Source: JBBQNY01 sp038221545 (GTDB lineage Bacteria; Pseudomonadota; Gammaproteobacteria; Xanthomonadales; Ahniellaceae). From it: a DNA stretch of 7,221 bases. The stretch is from the NCBI GenBank assembly GCA_038221545.1, contig JBBRIE010000149.1, forward strand, positions 1 through 7,221. The letters are read 5' to 3'. The position numbers were made by a program, and so were the translations under genes. The notes under the pieces are model-generated. The model was not told the DNA's origin. It was given only the letters and a program-made list of their open reading frames with translations, and made no database searches. Each line of letters begins with the position of its first letter. Positions within the stretch are counted from its first letter, which is position 1. Positions 1-6,468 of the stretch are shown in pieces.

Positions 1-1
1 A

Positions 2-370
2 CGGCTGGGCCTCGCGCAACTCCACCAGTTGCGCGGTCGCATCGGGCGCGGCAGTGCGGAGTCGAGCTGCGTGCTGATCTACCGCGCGCCGCTTGGCGCC
101 ATCGCGCGCGAGCGGCTCGGCATACTGCGCGAGTCCACGGACGGGTTCCGCATCGCCGACAAGGATCTTGCGCTGCGAGGGCCCGGCGAGCTCATGGGGG
201 TGCGGCAGACGGGCCTCGCGGTTTTCCGGGCGGCGGACCTCGTCAGGGACGCGGCACTGCTGCCGGAAGTGCAGGCCTGGGCGGCGCGTATCGAGCGAGA
301 GTGCCCTGGCCGCATCGAACCGCTGGTGCGACGCTGGATCGGCGCCGCGGCCCGCTTCGCAGATGCGTGA
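2..370 (+). CDS. recG: ATP-dependent DNA helicase RecG, C-terminal part (5' end outside window)
   Basis: RecG is a superfamily 2 helicase that remodels stalled replication forks and drives branch migration of Holliday junctions. Only the last 122 residues are here; the frame is open from the left edge (first full codon at position 2) and ends in TGA at 368-370. Visible residues 9-17 (QLRGRIGRG) are helicase motif VI with its arginine-finger region. Residues about 47-71 (DGFRIADKDLALRGPGEL onward, ending in RQTG) are the RecG/Mfd-type TRG segment that couples ATP hydrolysis to translocation on duplex DNA. The tail with LVRDAALLPEVQ and the LVRRW near the end fits the usual RecG C-terminus, so the 3' end looks intact. 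The wedge domain and motifs I to V lie upstream of the window. The next gene on the same strand starts 108 nt later, probably as a separate unit. Identification is firm. Confidence 0.95.
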   Translation, partial: RLGLAQLHQLRGRIGRGSAESSCVLIYRAPLGAIARERLGILRESTDGFRIADKDLALRGPGELMGVRQTGLAVFRAADLVRDAALLPEVQAWAARIERECPGRIEPLVRRWIGAAARFADA

Positions 371-410
371 ACTGCGCCACCGAGCGCGTTTCAGGGCCGT
401 CCGGGCTGCT

Positions 411-455
411 CGTTGTCGCTCGCGGCCGATGCGGCTTCGAACCCGCGCGACAATG
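411..455 (+). repeat. Imperfect inverted repeat (hairpin) between recG and the nucleoside hydrolase gene
   Basis: The left arm CGTTGTCGC (411-419) plus GCGG (422-425) can pair with CCGC (443-446) plus GCGACAATG (447-455). This gives 13 pairs including one G-U, with a 2-nt bulge at 420-421 and a 17-nt loop at 426-442. No T-tract follows, so it is not a classic intrinsic terminator. It lies 40 nt after the recG stop and ends 23 nt before the hydrolase ATG. It could be a Rho-type or processing 3' structure for recG, an operator, or a leader structure near the hydrolase start. The pairing is seen in the sequence; any role is inference. Confidence 0.4.
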
Positions 456-478
456 CCTGCGGTTTCCGGGAAAGCGAA

Positions 479-1420
479 ATGAAGAGACCCTTGCTGATCG
501 ATACCGATCCGGGCGTGGACGACGCGCTTGCGTTGCTCATGGCGTTCGCTCACCCCGACGTCGACGTGGTGGCTCTGACCATCGCGGCGGGCAATGTCGG
601 GCTCGAACACACCACCGCCAATGCCTTGCGGCTGCTCGAATGGATCGGATGCGACGTGCCGGTTCACGCGGGCGCAGCGCGCCCGCTGGTGCGACCCGCC
701 GAGGACGCTGCGTTCGTGCACGGCCGTAACGGGTTCGGGGACACGGGCCTGTCGCGTTCGCGCGACGGCGTGGCAGCCCTGCACGCGGCCAGCGCGATCT
801 GCGACTACGCGCAGCGGCACGAGGGCCGGCTGGAACTGGTCATGCTGGGCCCACTGACCAACCTGGCCCTGGCCCTGCACCTGGACCCCGCCTTGCCGCG
901 GCGGATCGCCCGGCTCGTGGTGATGGGCGGGGCAGTGACCGGCCGCGGCAACACCTCGCGCCTTCCCGTCGAGTTCAACATCGGATTCGACCCCGAAGCG
1001 GCGCACGTGGCGTTTGAATCGTTCGACCGGATCGAACTCGTGGACTGGGAGGCGACACTCCGCCACGGGCTCGACCTCGCCGAGTTCGAGGCATGGCTGG
1101 CGGAGGGCGGCAAGATCGCCGACGCCTATCGATCCATTTCCGTAGCCACCCGTCGTTTCATGCTGGAACGAAGGGGCGATCGCTGGCACGCGGCCGACGC
1201 CCTGGCGATGGCGGTGGCGCTCGAACCGGAAGGTGTCGTCGCGAGCGCCGGACGCGCATTGCGCATCTGCCTCGACGGCGAACTCACGCGCGGTGCGACC
1301 CTGGTCGACTGGGACCGTCGCGGCGGACATCCCGAACAGTGCCGGATAGTGCTGCAATACGAGGAGTCAAGGTGGCGCCGGCTGTTGCGGACCGCGCTGC
1401 GGCTCGATGCGAAACCTTAG
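479..1420 (+). CDS. Nucleoside hydrolase (inosine/uridine-preferring family, IunH-like)
   Basis: Enzymes of this family are calcium-dependent N-ribohydrolases that split ribonucleosides into base and ribose for salvage, normally in the cytoplasm. The 313-residue protein is full family length. The N-terminal DTDPGVDDALAL (residues 8-19) supplies the Asp cluster that binds calcium and ribose (D10, D14, D15, matching the numbering of the Crithidia enzyme). HGRNGFGD lies at 81-88, LGPLTNLAL at 123-131 (T127, calcium ligand position), MGG at 149-151, EFNIGFDPEAA at 165-175 and HAADALAMA at 237-245 (D240, last calcium ligand). The ATG at 479 is preferred: it begins directly at the conserved beta strand, whereas the in-frame TTG at 413 would add 22 unrelated residues and lie inside a hairpin arm. 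A weak purine-rich ribosome site (GGGAAAGCGAA) precedes it. No signal peptide is visible. The base just before D240 is Ala rather than the catalytic His of IU-type enzymes, so base preference (inosine, uridine or other) cannot be assigned. Confidence 0.92.
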   Translation: MKRPLLIDTDPGVDDALALLMAFAHPDVDVVALTIAAGNVGLEHTTANALRLLEWIGCDVPVHAGAARPLVRPAEDAAFVHGRNGFGDTGLSRSRDGVAALHAASAICDYAQRHEGRLELVMLGPLTNLALALHLDPALPRRIARLVVMGGAVTGRGNTSRLPVEFNIGFDPEAAHVAFESFDRIELVDWEATLRHGLDLAEFEAWLAEGGKIADAYRSISVATRRFMLERRGDRWHAADALAMAVALEPEGVVASAGRALRICLDGELTRGATLVDWDRRGGHPEQCRIVLQYEESRWRRLLRTALRLDAKP

Positions 1421-1425
1421 GTGGC

Positions 1426-1454
1426 TTGCCTGAACGGAGGCGGCTTGTTATGCT
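1426..1454 (+). promoter_or_regulatory. Sigma-70-type extended -10 promoter for rpmE2
   Basis: A -35 element TTGCCT (1426-1431) and a -10 element TATGCT (1449-1454) are separated by exactly 17 nt. The TGT just before the -10 (1446-1448) supplies an extended -10 TGn motif. Transcription would start near 1461, giving a leader of about 33 nt before the rpmE2 ATG. It begins six bases after the upstream gene's stop codon, so rpmE2 need not depend on read-through. This is the best-matching promoter in the window; the start site itself is inferred. Confidence 0.65.
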
Positions 1455-1493
1455 CGCCCGCTTTTCCGCACTGATTTGCGCCGGAGTTTTCGC

Positions 1494-1763
1494 ATGAAAG
1501 CCGACACCCATCCCGACTACCGCGACGTCGTGTTCCAGGACGTCTCCAGCGATTTCTCGTTCCTGACCCGCTCCACGATGGGCAGCAAGGACAAGATCAA
1601 GTGGGAGGACGGCAAGGAATATCCCCTGATCAAGGTGGAGGTTTCGAGCCAGTCGCATCCGTTCTATACCGGCAAGCACAAGATGGTTGACGCCGGTGGC
1701 CGCGTCGACAAGTTCCGGCGCCGTTACGGCCAGAAGCCCGATCCGGCCGCACCCGCAGCCTGA
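1494..1763 (+). CDS. rpmE2: 50S ribosomal protein L31, type B (zinc-independent form)
   Basis: L31 bridges the large and small ribosomal subunits. This 89-residue protein has the type B signature: an N-terminal HPDYRDVVFQDVSSDFSFLT (residues 6-25), RSTM, the WEDGKEYPLIKVEVSSQSHP block (37-56) and the FYTGK...GGRVDKFRRRYG C-terminal block. It has no cysteine at all, so it lacks the zinc-binding cysteines of type A L31. Type B forms are known to replace the zinc form when zinc is scarce, often under Zur control; whether this genome also has a type A copy cannot be seen. The ATG at 1494 has CCGGAG (1481-1486) 7 nt upstream as ribosome site; the upstream TTG at 1476 would add six residues with no family match. 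Its own promoter lies at 1426-1454 and a terminator at 1798-1822, so it appears monocistronic. The C-terminal PDPAAPAA tail is a low-complexity extension. Confidence 0.95.
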   Translation: MKADTHPDYRDVVFQDVSSDFSFLTRSTMGSKDKIKWEDGKEYPLIKVEVSSQSHPFYTGKHKMVDAGGRVDKFRRRYGQKPDPAAPAA

Positions 1764-1773
1764 GTCCGGCTCG

Positions 1774-1787
1774 GGGCGCGAGCGCCC
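1774..1787 (+). repeat. Small GC hairpin just after rpmE2
   Basis: GGGCG (1774-1778) pairs with CGCCC (1783-1787) around a CGAG loop, 10 nt after the rpmE2 stop and 10 nt before the terminator stem. It probably adds 3' end structure to the rpmE2 mRNA. There is no T-tract of its own. Confidence 0.4.
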
Positions 1788-1797
1788 GCACGGCACG

Positions 1798-1822
1798 ACG
1801 CCGCGGCTTGCCGCGGCGTTTT
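1798..1822 (+). terminator. Intrinsic terminator of rpmE2
   Basis: A perfect 9-bp inverted repeat, ACGCCGCGG (1798-1806) and CCGCGGCGT (1811-1819), encloses a CTTG loop and runs straight into TTTT (1819-1822). The T-run is short, but the strong GC stem and position 34 nt after the rpmE2 stop make this a convincing Rho-independent terminator. It insulates gltA from rpmE2 transcription. Confidence 0.85.
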
Positions 1823-1891
1823 CATTAGGGGAGCGGGATCCTTCACCCGCACTTCCAGACCGATCCGCCGACGCGGAAGACGGGACCCCTA

Positions 1892-1900
1892 TGGCATACT
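1892..1900 (+). promoter_or_regulatory. Possible extended -10 promoter for gltA
   Basis: TGG followed by CATACT (1895-1900) gives an extended -10 motif (TGn plus a 4-of-6 match to TATAAT). No good -35 hexamer lies 16-18 nt upstream, so it would rely on the extended element or an activator. Transcription would begin near 1907, about 78 nt before the gltA GTG. Because a terminator sits upstream, gltA must have a promoter between 1823 and 1972, and this is the best candidate seen. Confidence 0.4.
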
Positions 1901-1928
1901 CGCGCGCTCGTTTTCGACGAGCGTCGCG
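1901..1928 (+). repeat. Strong hairpin in the gltA leader
   Basis: CGCG (1901-1904) plus CGCTCG (1905-1910) pairs with CGAGCG (1918-1923) plus CGCG (1925-1928), with a one-base bulge (T1924) and a 7-nt loop (TTTTCGA). It directly abuts the candidate -10 element of gltA. Depending on the true start site it is either a double-stranded operator-like palindrome at the promoter or a 5'-terminal stem of the gltA mRNA. The pairing is certain; the role is not. Confidence 0.5.
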
Positions 1929-1972
1929 ACGGTTCCAGCCGAACCCGCGACGGGGCCGAGTCTCCGCATCGC

Positions 1973-1979
1973 GAGGTGA
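1973..1979 (+). promoter_or_regulatory. Shine-Dalgarno site that fixes the gltA start
   Basis: GAGGTGA lies 5 nt before the GTG at 1985. The alternative in-frame GTG at 1976 is inside this ribosome-binding site, so it cannot be the main start; the N-terminus is therefore STKPVTLHDP after the initiator Met. Confidence 0.75.
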
Positions 1980-1984
1980 ACTCC

Positions 1985-3280
1985 GTGTCGACCAAACCTG
2001 TAACGCTGCACGATCCGAACACCGACAAGCGCGTCGATCTGCCCGTACTCGAAGGCAGCGTCGGGCCGCAAGTCATTGACATCGCCAAGCTTTACCGCGA
2101 CACGGGCAAGTTCACGTACGACCCCGGCTTCGGCTCGACCGCCAGCTGCCGCAGCTCCATCACCTATATCGACGGCGATGCGGGCGTGCTCCTCTACCGC
2201 GGCTATCCCATAGAGCAACTGGCCAAGCACTCGAACTTCCTTGAGGTCGCGTACCTCCTCATCAACGGCGAATTGCCGAACGCGAAGCAGTCCGACGCGT
2301 TCGAGCACGAGGTCACGCACCACTCGATGATGCACGAAGCCCTGAAGAGCTTCCTGCAGGGTTTCCGCCACGACGCGCACCCGATGGCGATGCTGTGCGG
2401 CGTGATCGGCTCGCTCGCGAGCTTCTACCACGATGCACTCGATCTGCGCGACGTCGCCCAGCGGCGCCTCGCCGCGATCCGGCTGATCGCGAAGATGCCG
2501 ACCATCGCCGCGGCGTGCTACCGCTATTCGATCGGCTGGCCGATGCGTTATCCGCGCAACAACCTCGAATACTGCGACCGCTTCCTGCACATGATGTTTG
2601 AGGTGCCGAGTGAGCCGCTGCAGCTTTCCCCGGTTGCCGCGCGCGCGCTCGACCTGCTCTTCATCCTGCACGCCGACCACGAGCAGAACGCGTCGACCTC
2701 GACGGTCCGGCTGGTGGGTTCCACCGGCGCCAATCCCTACGCCTGCGTGTCCGCGGGCATCGCGGCGCTGTGGGGGCCGGCGCACGGGGGCGCGAACGAG
2801 GCGGTGCTCGAGATGCTCGAGGAGATCGGCAAGCCCGACCAGGTCGGTCGCGCCGTCGAGCGTGCCAAGGACAAGGATTCGGGCTTCCGCCTGATGGGCT
2901 TCGGCCATCGCGTCTACAAGAACTTCGATCCACGCGCGACGATCATCCGCGAGATGACGCACAAGGTGCTCGGCGAGCTCAACGTCGACGATCCGTTGCT
3001 GGAGGTCGCGCTGCGACTGGAAGAGGCGGCACTCAAGGACGACTACTTCGTCAGCCGCAAGCTCTATCCGAACGTCGATTTCTACTCCGGCCTGATCTAC
3101 AAGGCGCTCAAGATCCCGACCGAAATGTTCACCGTCATGTTCGCGATCGCGCGCACCGCGGGCTGGGTGTCGCACTGGCTCGAGCAGCATGAGGACGAAG
3201 AGACGCGCATCGGCCGCCCCCGTCAGATCTACACGGGTTCGCCTCCGCGCGACTACCGCGCGCGCGACGTCCGGGGCTGA
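1985..3280 (+). CDS. gltA: Citrate synthase (type II, hexamer-type)
   Basis: Citrate synthase condenses oxaloacetate and acetyl-CoA to citrate and CoA, the entry step of the TCA cycle, in the cytosol. The product is 431 residues, close to the 427 of the E. coli enzyme. The three catalytic residues are present at a constant offset of +3 from E. coli: H267 in GPAHGGANE (264-272), H308 in GFGHRVYKNFDPRA (305-318) and D365 in YPNVDFYSG (361-369). Other family blocks are the N-terminal small beta domain (about 10-50) typical of NADH-sensitive Gram-negative enzymes, ILHADHEQNASTSTVR (227-242) and GWVSHWLEQ (393-401). The GTG at 1985 is chosen because of the well-placed GAGGTGA. The gene is preceded by a terminator and its own leader and faces a minus-strand gene 45 nt away, so it looks monocistronic. 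Allosteric NADH inhibition is expected from the class, not proven from sequence. Confidence 0.98.
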   Translation: MSTKPVTLHDPNTDKRVDLPVLEGSVGPQVIDIAKLYRDTGKFTYDPGFGSTASCRSSITYIDGDAGVLLYRGYPIEQLAKHSNFLEVAYLLINGELPNAKQSDAFEHEVTHHSMMHEALKSFLQGFRHDAHPMAMLCGVIGSLASFYHDALDLRDVAQRRLAAIRLIAKMPTIAAACYRYSIGWPMRYPRNNLEYCDRFLHMMFEVPSEPLQLSPVAARALDLLFILHADHEQNASTSTVRLVGSTGANPYACVSAGIAALWGPAHGGANEAVLEMLEEIGKPDQVGRAVERAKDKDSGFRLMGFGHRVYKNFDPRATIIREMTHKVLGELNVDDPLLEVALRLEEAALKDDYFVSRKLYPNVDFYSGLIYKALKIPTEMFTVMFAIARTAGWVSHWLEQHEDEETRIGRPRQIYTGSPPRDYRARDVRG

Positions 3281-3312
3281 CCAGAGGCCCCGCCCGGACT
3301 CGTCGAGCGGGG
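3272..3312. repeat. Two mutually exclusive GC stems at the convergent gltA/unknown-gene junction
   Basis: CGGGGC (3272-3277, overlapping the gltA stop region) can pair with GCCCCG (3287-3292) over a 9-nt loop. Alternatively CCCCGC (3288-3293) can pair with GCGGGG (3307-3312) over a 13-nt loop. Both use the same C-rich centre, so only one can form at a time. No T-tract follows on either strand, so neither is a textbook terminator. The 45-nt gap between converging genes holds nothing else I can recognise. Confidence 0.35.
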
Positions 3313-3325
3313 AGCCGCAGTGGAT

Positions 3326-3961
3326 TCACGGGCGCTGCGGCAGGCCTCCCAACAGGGCAAGCACTTCCGCGCGCGCGGCGCGGCGTTGCGGTCGCGCGTG
3401 CACTGTGTCGAGCGGTGCTTCGCGCAATCCGTCGCGGTCGAACAGCATCAATTCGAAGGCGACGTCGTCGGCCTCGAAGCTGAAGAGGGGCACATGCGCT
3501 TCCCTGCCGCCGGCAAAGCGAACCCGGCGCGCGCGCTGATCGAACGGGATGCCCGCGCCGACCAGGCGCTCCATGAGCGCGAACATGTCATCGCTGAAAA
3601 GATGCAGACACACCGGTGTGTGGCCGTCCGCGCTGCCTTCGAGCACCGTACCGGCGAGTCTCGGTTGGAAACCCGCCAGGAATTCCATCGCGGCCGCGGC
3701 GGCCTCGCGTCGCACGCGCAAGGCGTCCTGCTGCGTCGCGGCGGCGAACAGGTTCTGGCGCGCGCGCAACGCGGCCTCGATCTCCTCGTTCGTGGGCAGC
3801 AGGCGCTCGTCGTCGATTCCGAGCCGCGCGCCGGCCTTGCGCCGTGCCAGGGAAAAATCCCGGACTCCCTGGTGCGCGACGATGCGTGCCGCCGCGTCGG
3901 CGATGGCTTCGCGGGCGCGCACCGAAGCGCGGTCGGTCCGCGATCCGCGCCGTTCGCTCAA
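3326..3961 (-). CDS. Conserved protein of unknown function, translationally coupled to mrcA
   Basis: I recognise this as a conserved proteobacterial hypothetical family but cannot name a function. The 211-residue product is soluble, with no signal peptide, membrane segment or cysteine pair. The N-terminal part is helical and basic (about 18-95, with the family-like stretch DFSLARRKAGARLGI at 35-49 and PTNEEIEAALR at 56-66). The C-terminal half is alpha/beta: LAGTVLEGSADG (102-113), VCLHLFSDD (117-125), ERLVGAGIPFD (131-141), HVPLFSFEADDVAFELMLF (156-174). That half resembles a nucleotidyltransferase-type fold (GS motif at 109-110, E170 in the last strand), but the usual Asp-x-Asp/Glu pair is replaced by C-L-H (118-120), so catalytic activity is doubtful. 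The TTG start (3961-3959) overlaps the mrcA TGA (3960-3958), implying coupled translation from a shared mRNA. A GTG at 3922-3920 is an alternative start. It ends in TGA at 3328-3326, convergent with gltA. Confidence 0.82.
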   Translation of the reverse strand: MSERRGSRTDRASVRAREAIADAAARIVAHQGVRDFSLARRKAGARLGIDDERLLPTNEEIEAALRARQNLFAAATQQDALRVRREAAAAAMEFLAGFQPRLAGTVLEGSADGHTPVCLHLFSDDMFALMERLVGAGIPFDQRARRVRFAGGREAHVPLFSFEADDVAFELMLFDRDGLREAPLDTVHARPQRRAARAEVLALLGGLPQRP

Positions 3962-6441
3962 AACAGGTCGTAGCCCTGTTCCGACTCCCGCGCGGCGCTG
4001 TTTGCCGACTGGGCTTCGGACAGCCGATTGAGGTCTTCATTGCGGAAGTATTCGACCACCCCGCCATCCTCGGTGGGCACGCCGGCGCCGTCCGACACGC
4101 GCACCGCCGTCATGCCGGCGGGCGGCTCGAAGGGCATCTCGGGCATGTCCGCGAGGGCTACACGCATGAACGCAACCCAGACCGGCAACGCGACGCCGGC
4201 TGCGAATTCGCCGCGCCCGAGGGGCGTGAAGTCGTCGAAGCCCATCCAGGCCACCGCCACCATCCGATCGTTGTAGCCGGAAAACCAGCCGTCGCGATGC
4301 TCGTTGGTCGTGCCGGTCTTGCCCGAAAGATCCTCCCGCTCCAGCACCATGGCGCCGCGACCCGTGCCGCTCGTGATCACACCGCGCAGCATCGAGGTGA
4401 TCATGAACGCGTTGCGCGCGTCGATCACGCGCGTCGCAAGCGCCGGACCCTGTTCCCCGGTCCGGGCGGATGCCTGCTCCGGTTCCGGGGGCGGGGGCGG
4501 CGCGTCGCCGAGCAGCACCGACAGCTCCTGCGCATCACCGCCGCTGCCAGGGGCACGATCGCCCTCCGCGAGGCGCTGTGCGCAATCCCGGCAGACGCGA
4601 GGTGGATTCGCTTCGTACACGCGCTTGCCGTCGCCATCGAGCACACGCGCCACCACGTAGGGCTCGACGCGATAGCCACCGTTGGCGAACACCGCGTAGC
4701 CGCGCGCCATCGCCAGTGGTGCCGCGCTGGCAGTGCCCAGGGACAGCGACAGATTCTCCGGTAGCGCCGCCAGCGGAAAGCCGAACCGCGTGATGTACTC
4801 CCGCGCGTACCCGACGCCGATCGTGTCGAGCAGCCGAACGGATACCAGGTTGCGGGAGCGGGCTAGCGCCTGGCGCAGCTTCATCGGGCCGAGGAACTTG
4901 CCGTCGCTGTTCTGCGGTCGCCACACGCCCCCCGGTCGGGAGGGATCCGGAAATTCGACCGGCGCATCGTTGACCACGCTGGCCGGTGTGAAGCCGCGTT
5001 CCAGCGCCGCCGAATAAATGAAAGGCTTGAATCCGGAACCCGGGTGCCGGTTGCTTTGCACCGCTCGATTGAACTTCGAGAGGCGGAAATGATAGCCACC
5101 GACCAGCGCGCGCATCGCGCCGTCCTCGGGATCGAGCGCCACCAGGGCGGACTGCGCCGCAGGAATCTGCGCCAGCCTCCACGCGCCGTCAGGCCCATGC
5201 TGGATGCGGATGACGTCGCCGCGCTTGAGCACCTGCGTCACCGAAGCCGGCGCCGGGCCCTGGGAGTTCTCCTTGAGATAGCGCCGCGCCCAGGCGACCC
5301 CGGAGAAGGGCAACGTGAGCTCGCTGCCGTCGGCCAGGACCAACTGCGCGTTGCGTGCGTCGACCGCGAGCACCAGTGCGGGAACCTGCCCGGCAACCGC
5401 TTCGTGCTTCTCGAACACCCCGCGCCACTGGTCGGGTCCGGCATCGGCAGCGAGATCGACATGAGCCTCGGGGCCGCGATAGCCGTGCCGCCGGTCGTAC
5501 TCCTCGAGGCCAGCGCGCACCGCAAGTTCAGCGGCCTGCTGCAGCTTCGAGGTCACGGTCGTGGTGACGGTGTACCCGGCCGTCAGCGCTTCCGCGCCGA
5601 GTCGTGCGATTGCCTCCTGCCGCACCATCTCCGCCAAGTACGGGGCGTGCATCTCCAGCTGCGGCTCGTGAGGCGCCGCGCGATCCGGCGTTTGCACGGC
5701 TGCCGCGTACGCGACCGGCGTGATGAAACCCTCGTCGCGCATCCGCAGCAACACGTAATCGCGTCGCTCCAGGGCGCGCACCGGATTGTTGAGGGGATTG
5801 CCGCTGGAGGGGAATTTGGGAATGGCCGCCAGCATCGCGGCTTCCGCGAGCGTCAACCCGGTCAGCGGCTTGCCGTAGTAGAAATTGGCCGCGGCCACCA
5901 CACCGTAGGCGCGATAGCCGAAGAAGATCTTGTTGAGGTAGAGCTCGAAGATCTCGTCCTTGGTCAGTTCGCGCTCCATGCGGATGGCGAGGAAGATCTC
6001 CGCGAGCTTGCGCTGGACCGAATACTCGGAGCTCAGGAAGAAATTCTTGGCGACCTGCTGGGTGATGGTGCTGCCGCCCGGAACGCGCTTGTCCTTGGTG
6101 GTGGCGAGGAGCCACGCGGCTCGCGAGATGCCGACCAGGTCAAAGCCCGGATGCTCGTAGAATCGGGCGTCTTCGATGGCAAGGAAGGCCTGCCGCAGCT
6201 GCCGGGGGATGACCTCGATGTCGGCCGGCGTGCGCAGCGCCTCGCCGAAGATCGCCATCAGTTTGCCGTCGGCGCTGTATACCTTAAGTGGCACCTGCAG
6301 GCGGATGTCGCGAATCTGTTCCGCCGTGGGCAACCGTGGCGCGATCAGCCAGTACGCGACGCCGATGGCAATCACGCCCAGCAGGGCGCTGACCAGGGCC
6401 AGCCCGACGAGCCAGCGCAACAAACGCAACAGACGTGACAT
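3958..6441 (-). CDS. mrcA: Penicillin-binding protein 1A (bifunctional peptidoglycan glycosyltransferase/transpeptidase)
   Basis: PBP1a (mrcA/ponA) polymerises lipid II into glycan strands and cross-links the peptides in the periplasm. The 827-residue protein has a short basic cytoplasmic tail and one membrane anchor (about 10-33). The GT51 domain follows: EDARFYEHPG (90-99, catalytic E90), GGSTITQQ (122-129), RKLAE (144-148) and KDEIFELYLN (161-170, second catalytic Glu at 166). An OB-like linker domain covers about 315-425. The transpeptidase has SGFK (S469 nucleophile, K472), SRN (529-531) and KTGT (708-711). A CRDC cysteine pair (617-620) and a proline-rich stretch (about 648-653) lie in the segment before KTGT, where E. 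coli PBP1a also has a CxxC. The C-terminus after the catalytic domain matches E. coli PBP1a in layout and ends in DLF. ATG at 6441 is used; a TTG one codon upstream (6444) is possible. No clear Shine-Dalgarno precedes either. The stop overlaps the next gene, so the two form an operon. Confidence 0.97.
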   Translation of the reverse strand: MSRLLRLLRWLVGLALVSALLGVIAIGVAYWLIAPRLPTAEQIRDIRLQVPLKVYSADGKLMAIFGEALRTPADIEVIPRQLRQAFLAIEDARFYEHPGFDLVGISRAAWLLATTKDKRVPGGSTITQQVAKNFFLSSEYSVQRKLAEIFLAIRMERELTKDEIFELYLNKIFFGYRAYGVVAAANFYYGKPLTGLTLAEAAMLAAIPKFPSSGNPLNNPVRALERRDYVLLRMRDEGFITPVAYAAAVQTPDRAAPHEPQLEMHAPYLAEMVRQEAIARLGAEALTAGYTVTTTVTSKLQQAAELAVRAGLEEYDRRHGYRGPEAHVDLAADAGPDQWRGVFEKHEAVAGQVPALVLAVDARNAQLVLADGSELTLPFSGVAWARRYLKENSQGPAPASVTQVLKRGDVIRIQHGPDGAWRLAQIPAAQSALVALDPEDGAMRALVGGYHFRLSKFNRAVQSNRHPGSGFKPFIYSAALERGFTPASVVNDAPVEFPDPSRPGGVWRPQNSDGKFLGPMKLRQALARSRNLVSVRLLDTIGVGYAREYITRFGFPLAALPENLSLSLGTASAAPLAMARGYAVFANGGYRVEPYVVARVLDGDGKRVYEANPPRVCRDCAQRLAEGDRAPGSGGDAQELSVLLGDAPPPPPEPEQASARTGEQGPALATRVIDARNAFMITSMLRGVITSGTGRGAMVLEREDLSGKTGTTNEHRDGWFSGYNDRMVAVAWMGFDDFTPLGRGEFAAGVALPVWVAFMRVALADMPEMPFEPPAGMTAVRVSDGAGVPTEDGGVVEYFRNEDLNRLSEAQSANSAARESEQGYDLF

Positions 6442-6468
6442 CAATGGCAGACAATCTGGCGGCGCGAG

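Noticed and set aside
413..478. Upstream TTG start extending the nucleoside hydrolase by 22 residues
   Set aside because: The extension has no family match and falls within a hairpin arm; the ATG at 479 begins exactly at the conserved N-terminal strand.
1444..1456. Possible Zur box (TGTTATG) upstream of rpmE2
   Set aside because: Only one half-site is present, it overlaps the -10 element, and no inverted second half is found.
1889..3190. A 433-codon open frame on the minus strand, antisense to gltA
   Set aside because: It mirrors gltA codons in a G+C-rich gene, its translation is rich in Arg, Val, Glu and Ala with no family signature, and gltA itself has every catalytic motif.
5044..6438. 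A 464-codon open frame on the plus strand, antisense to mrcA, and a similar one at 3616-4764
   Set aside because: Both are frame shadows caused by high GC at third positions of mrcA; the translations are low-complexity and Arg/His/Gln-rich with no recognisable domain.
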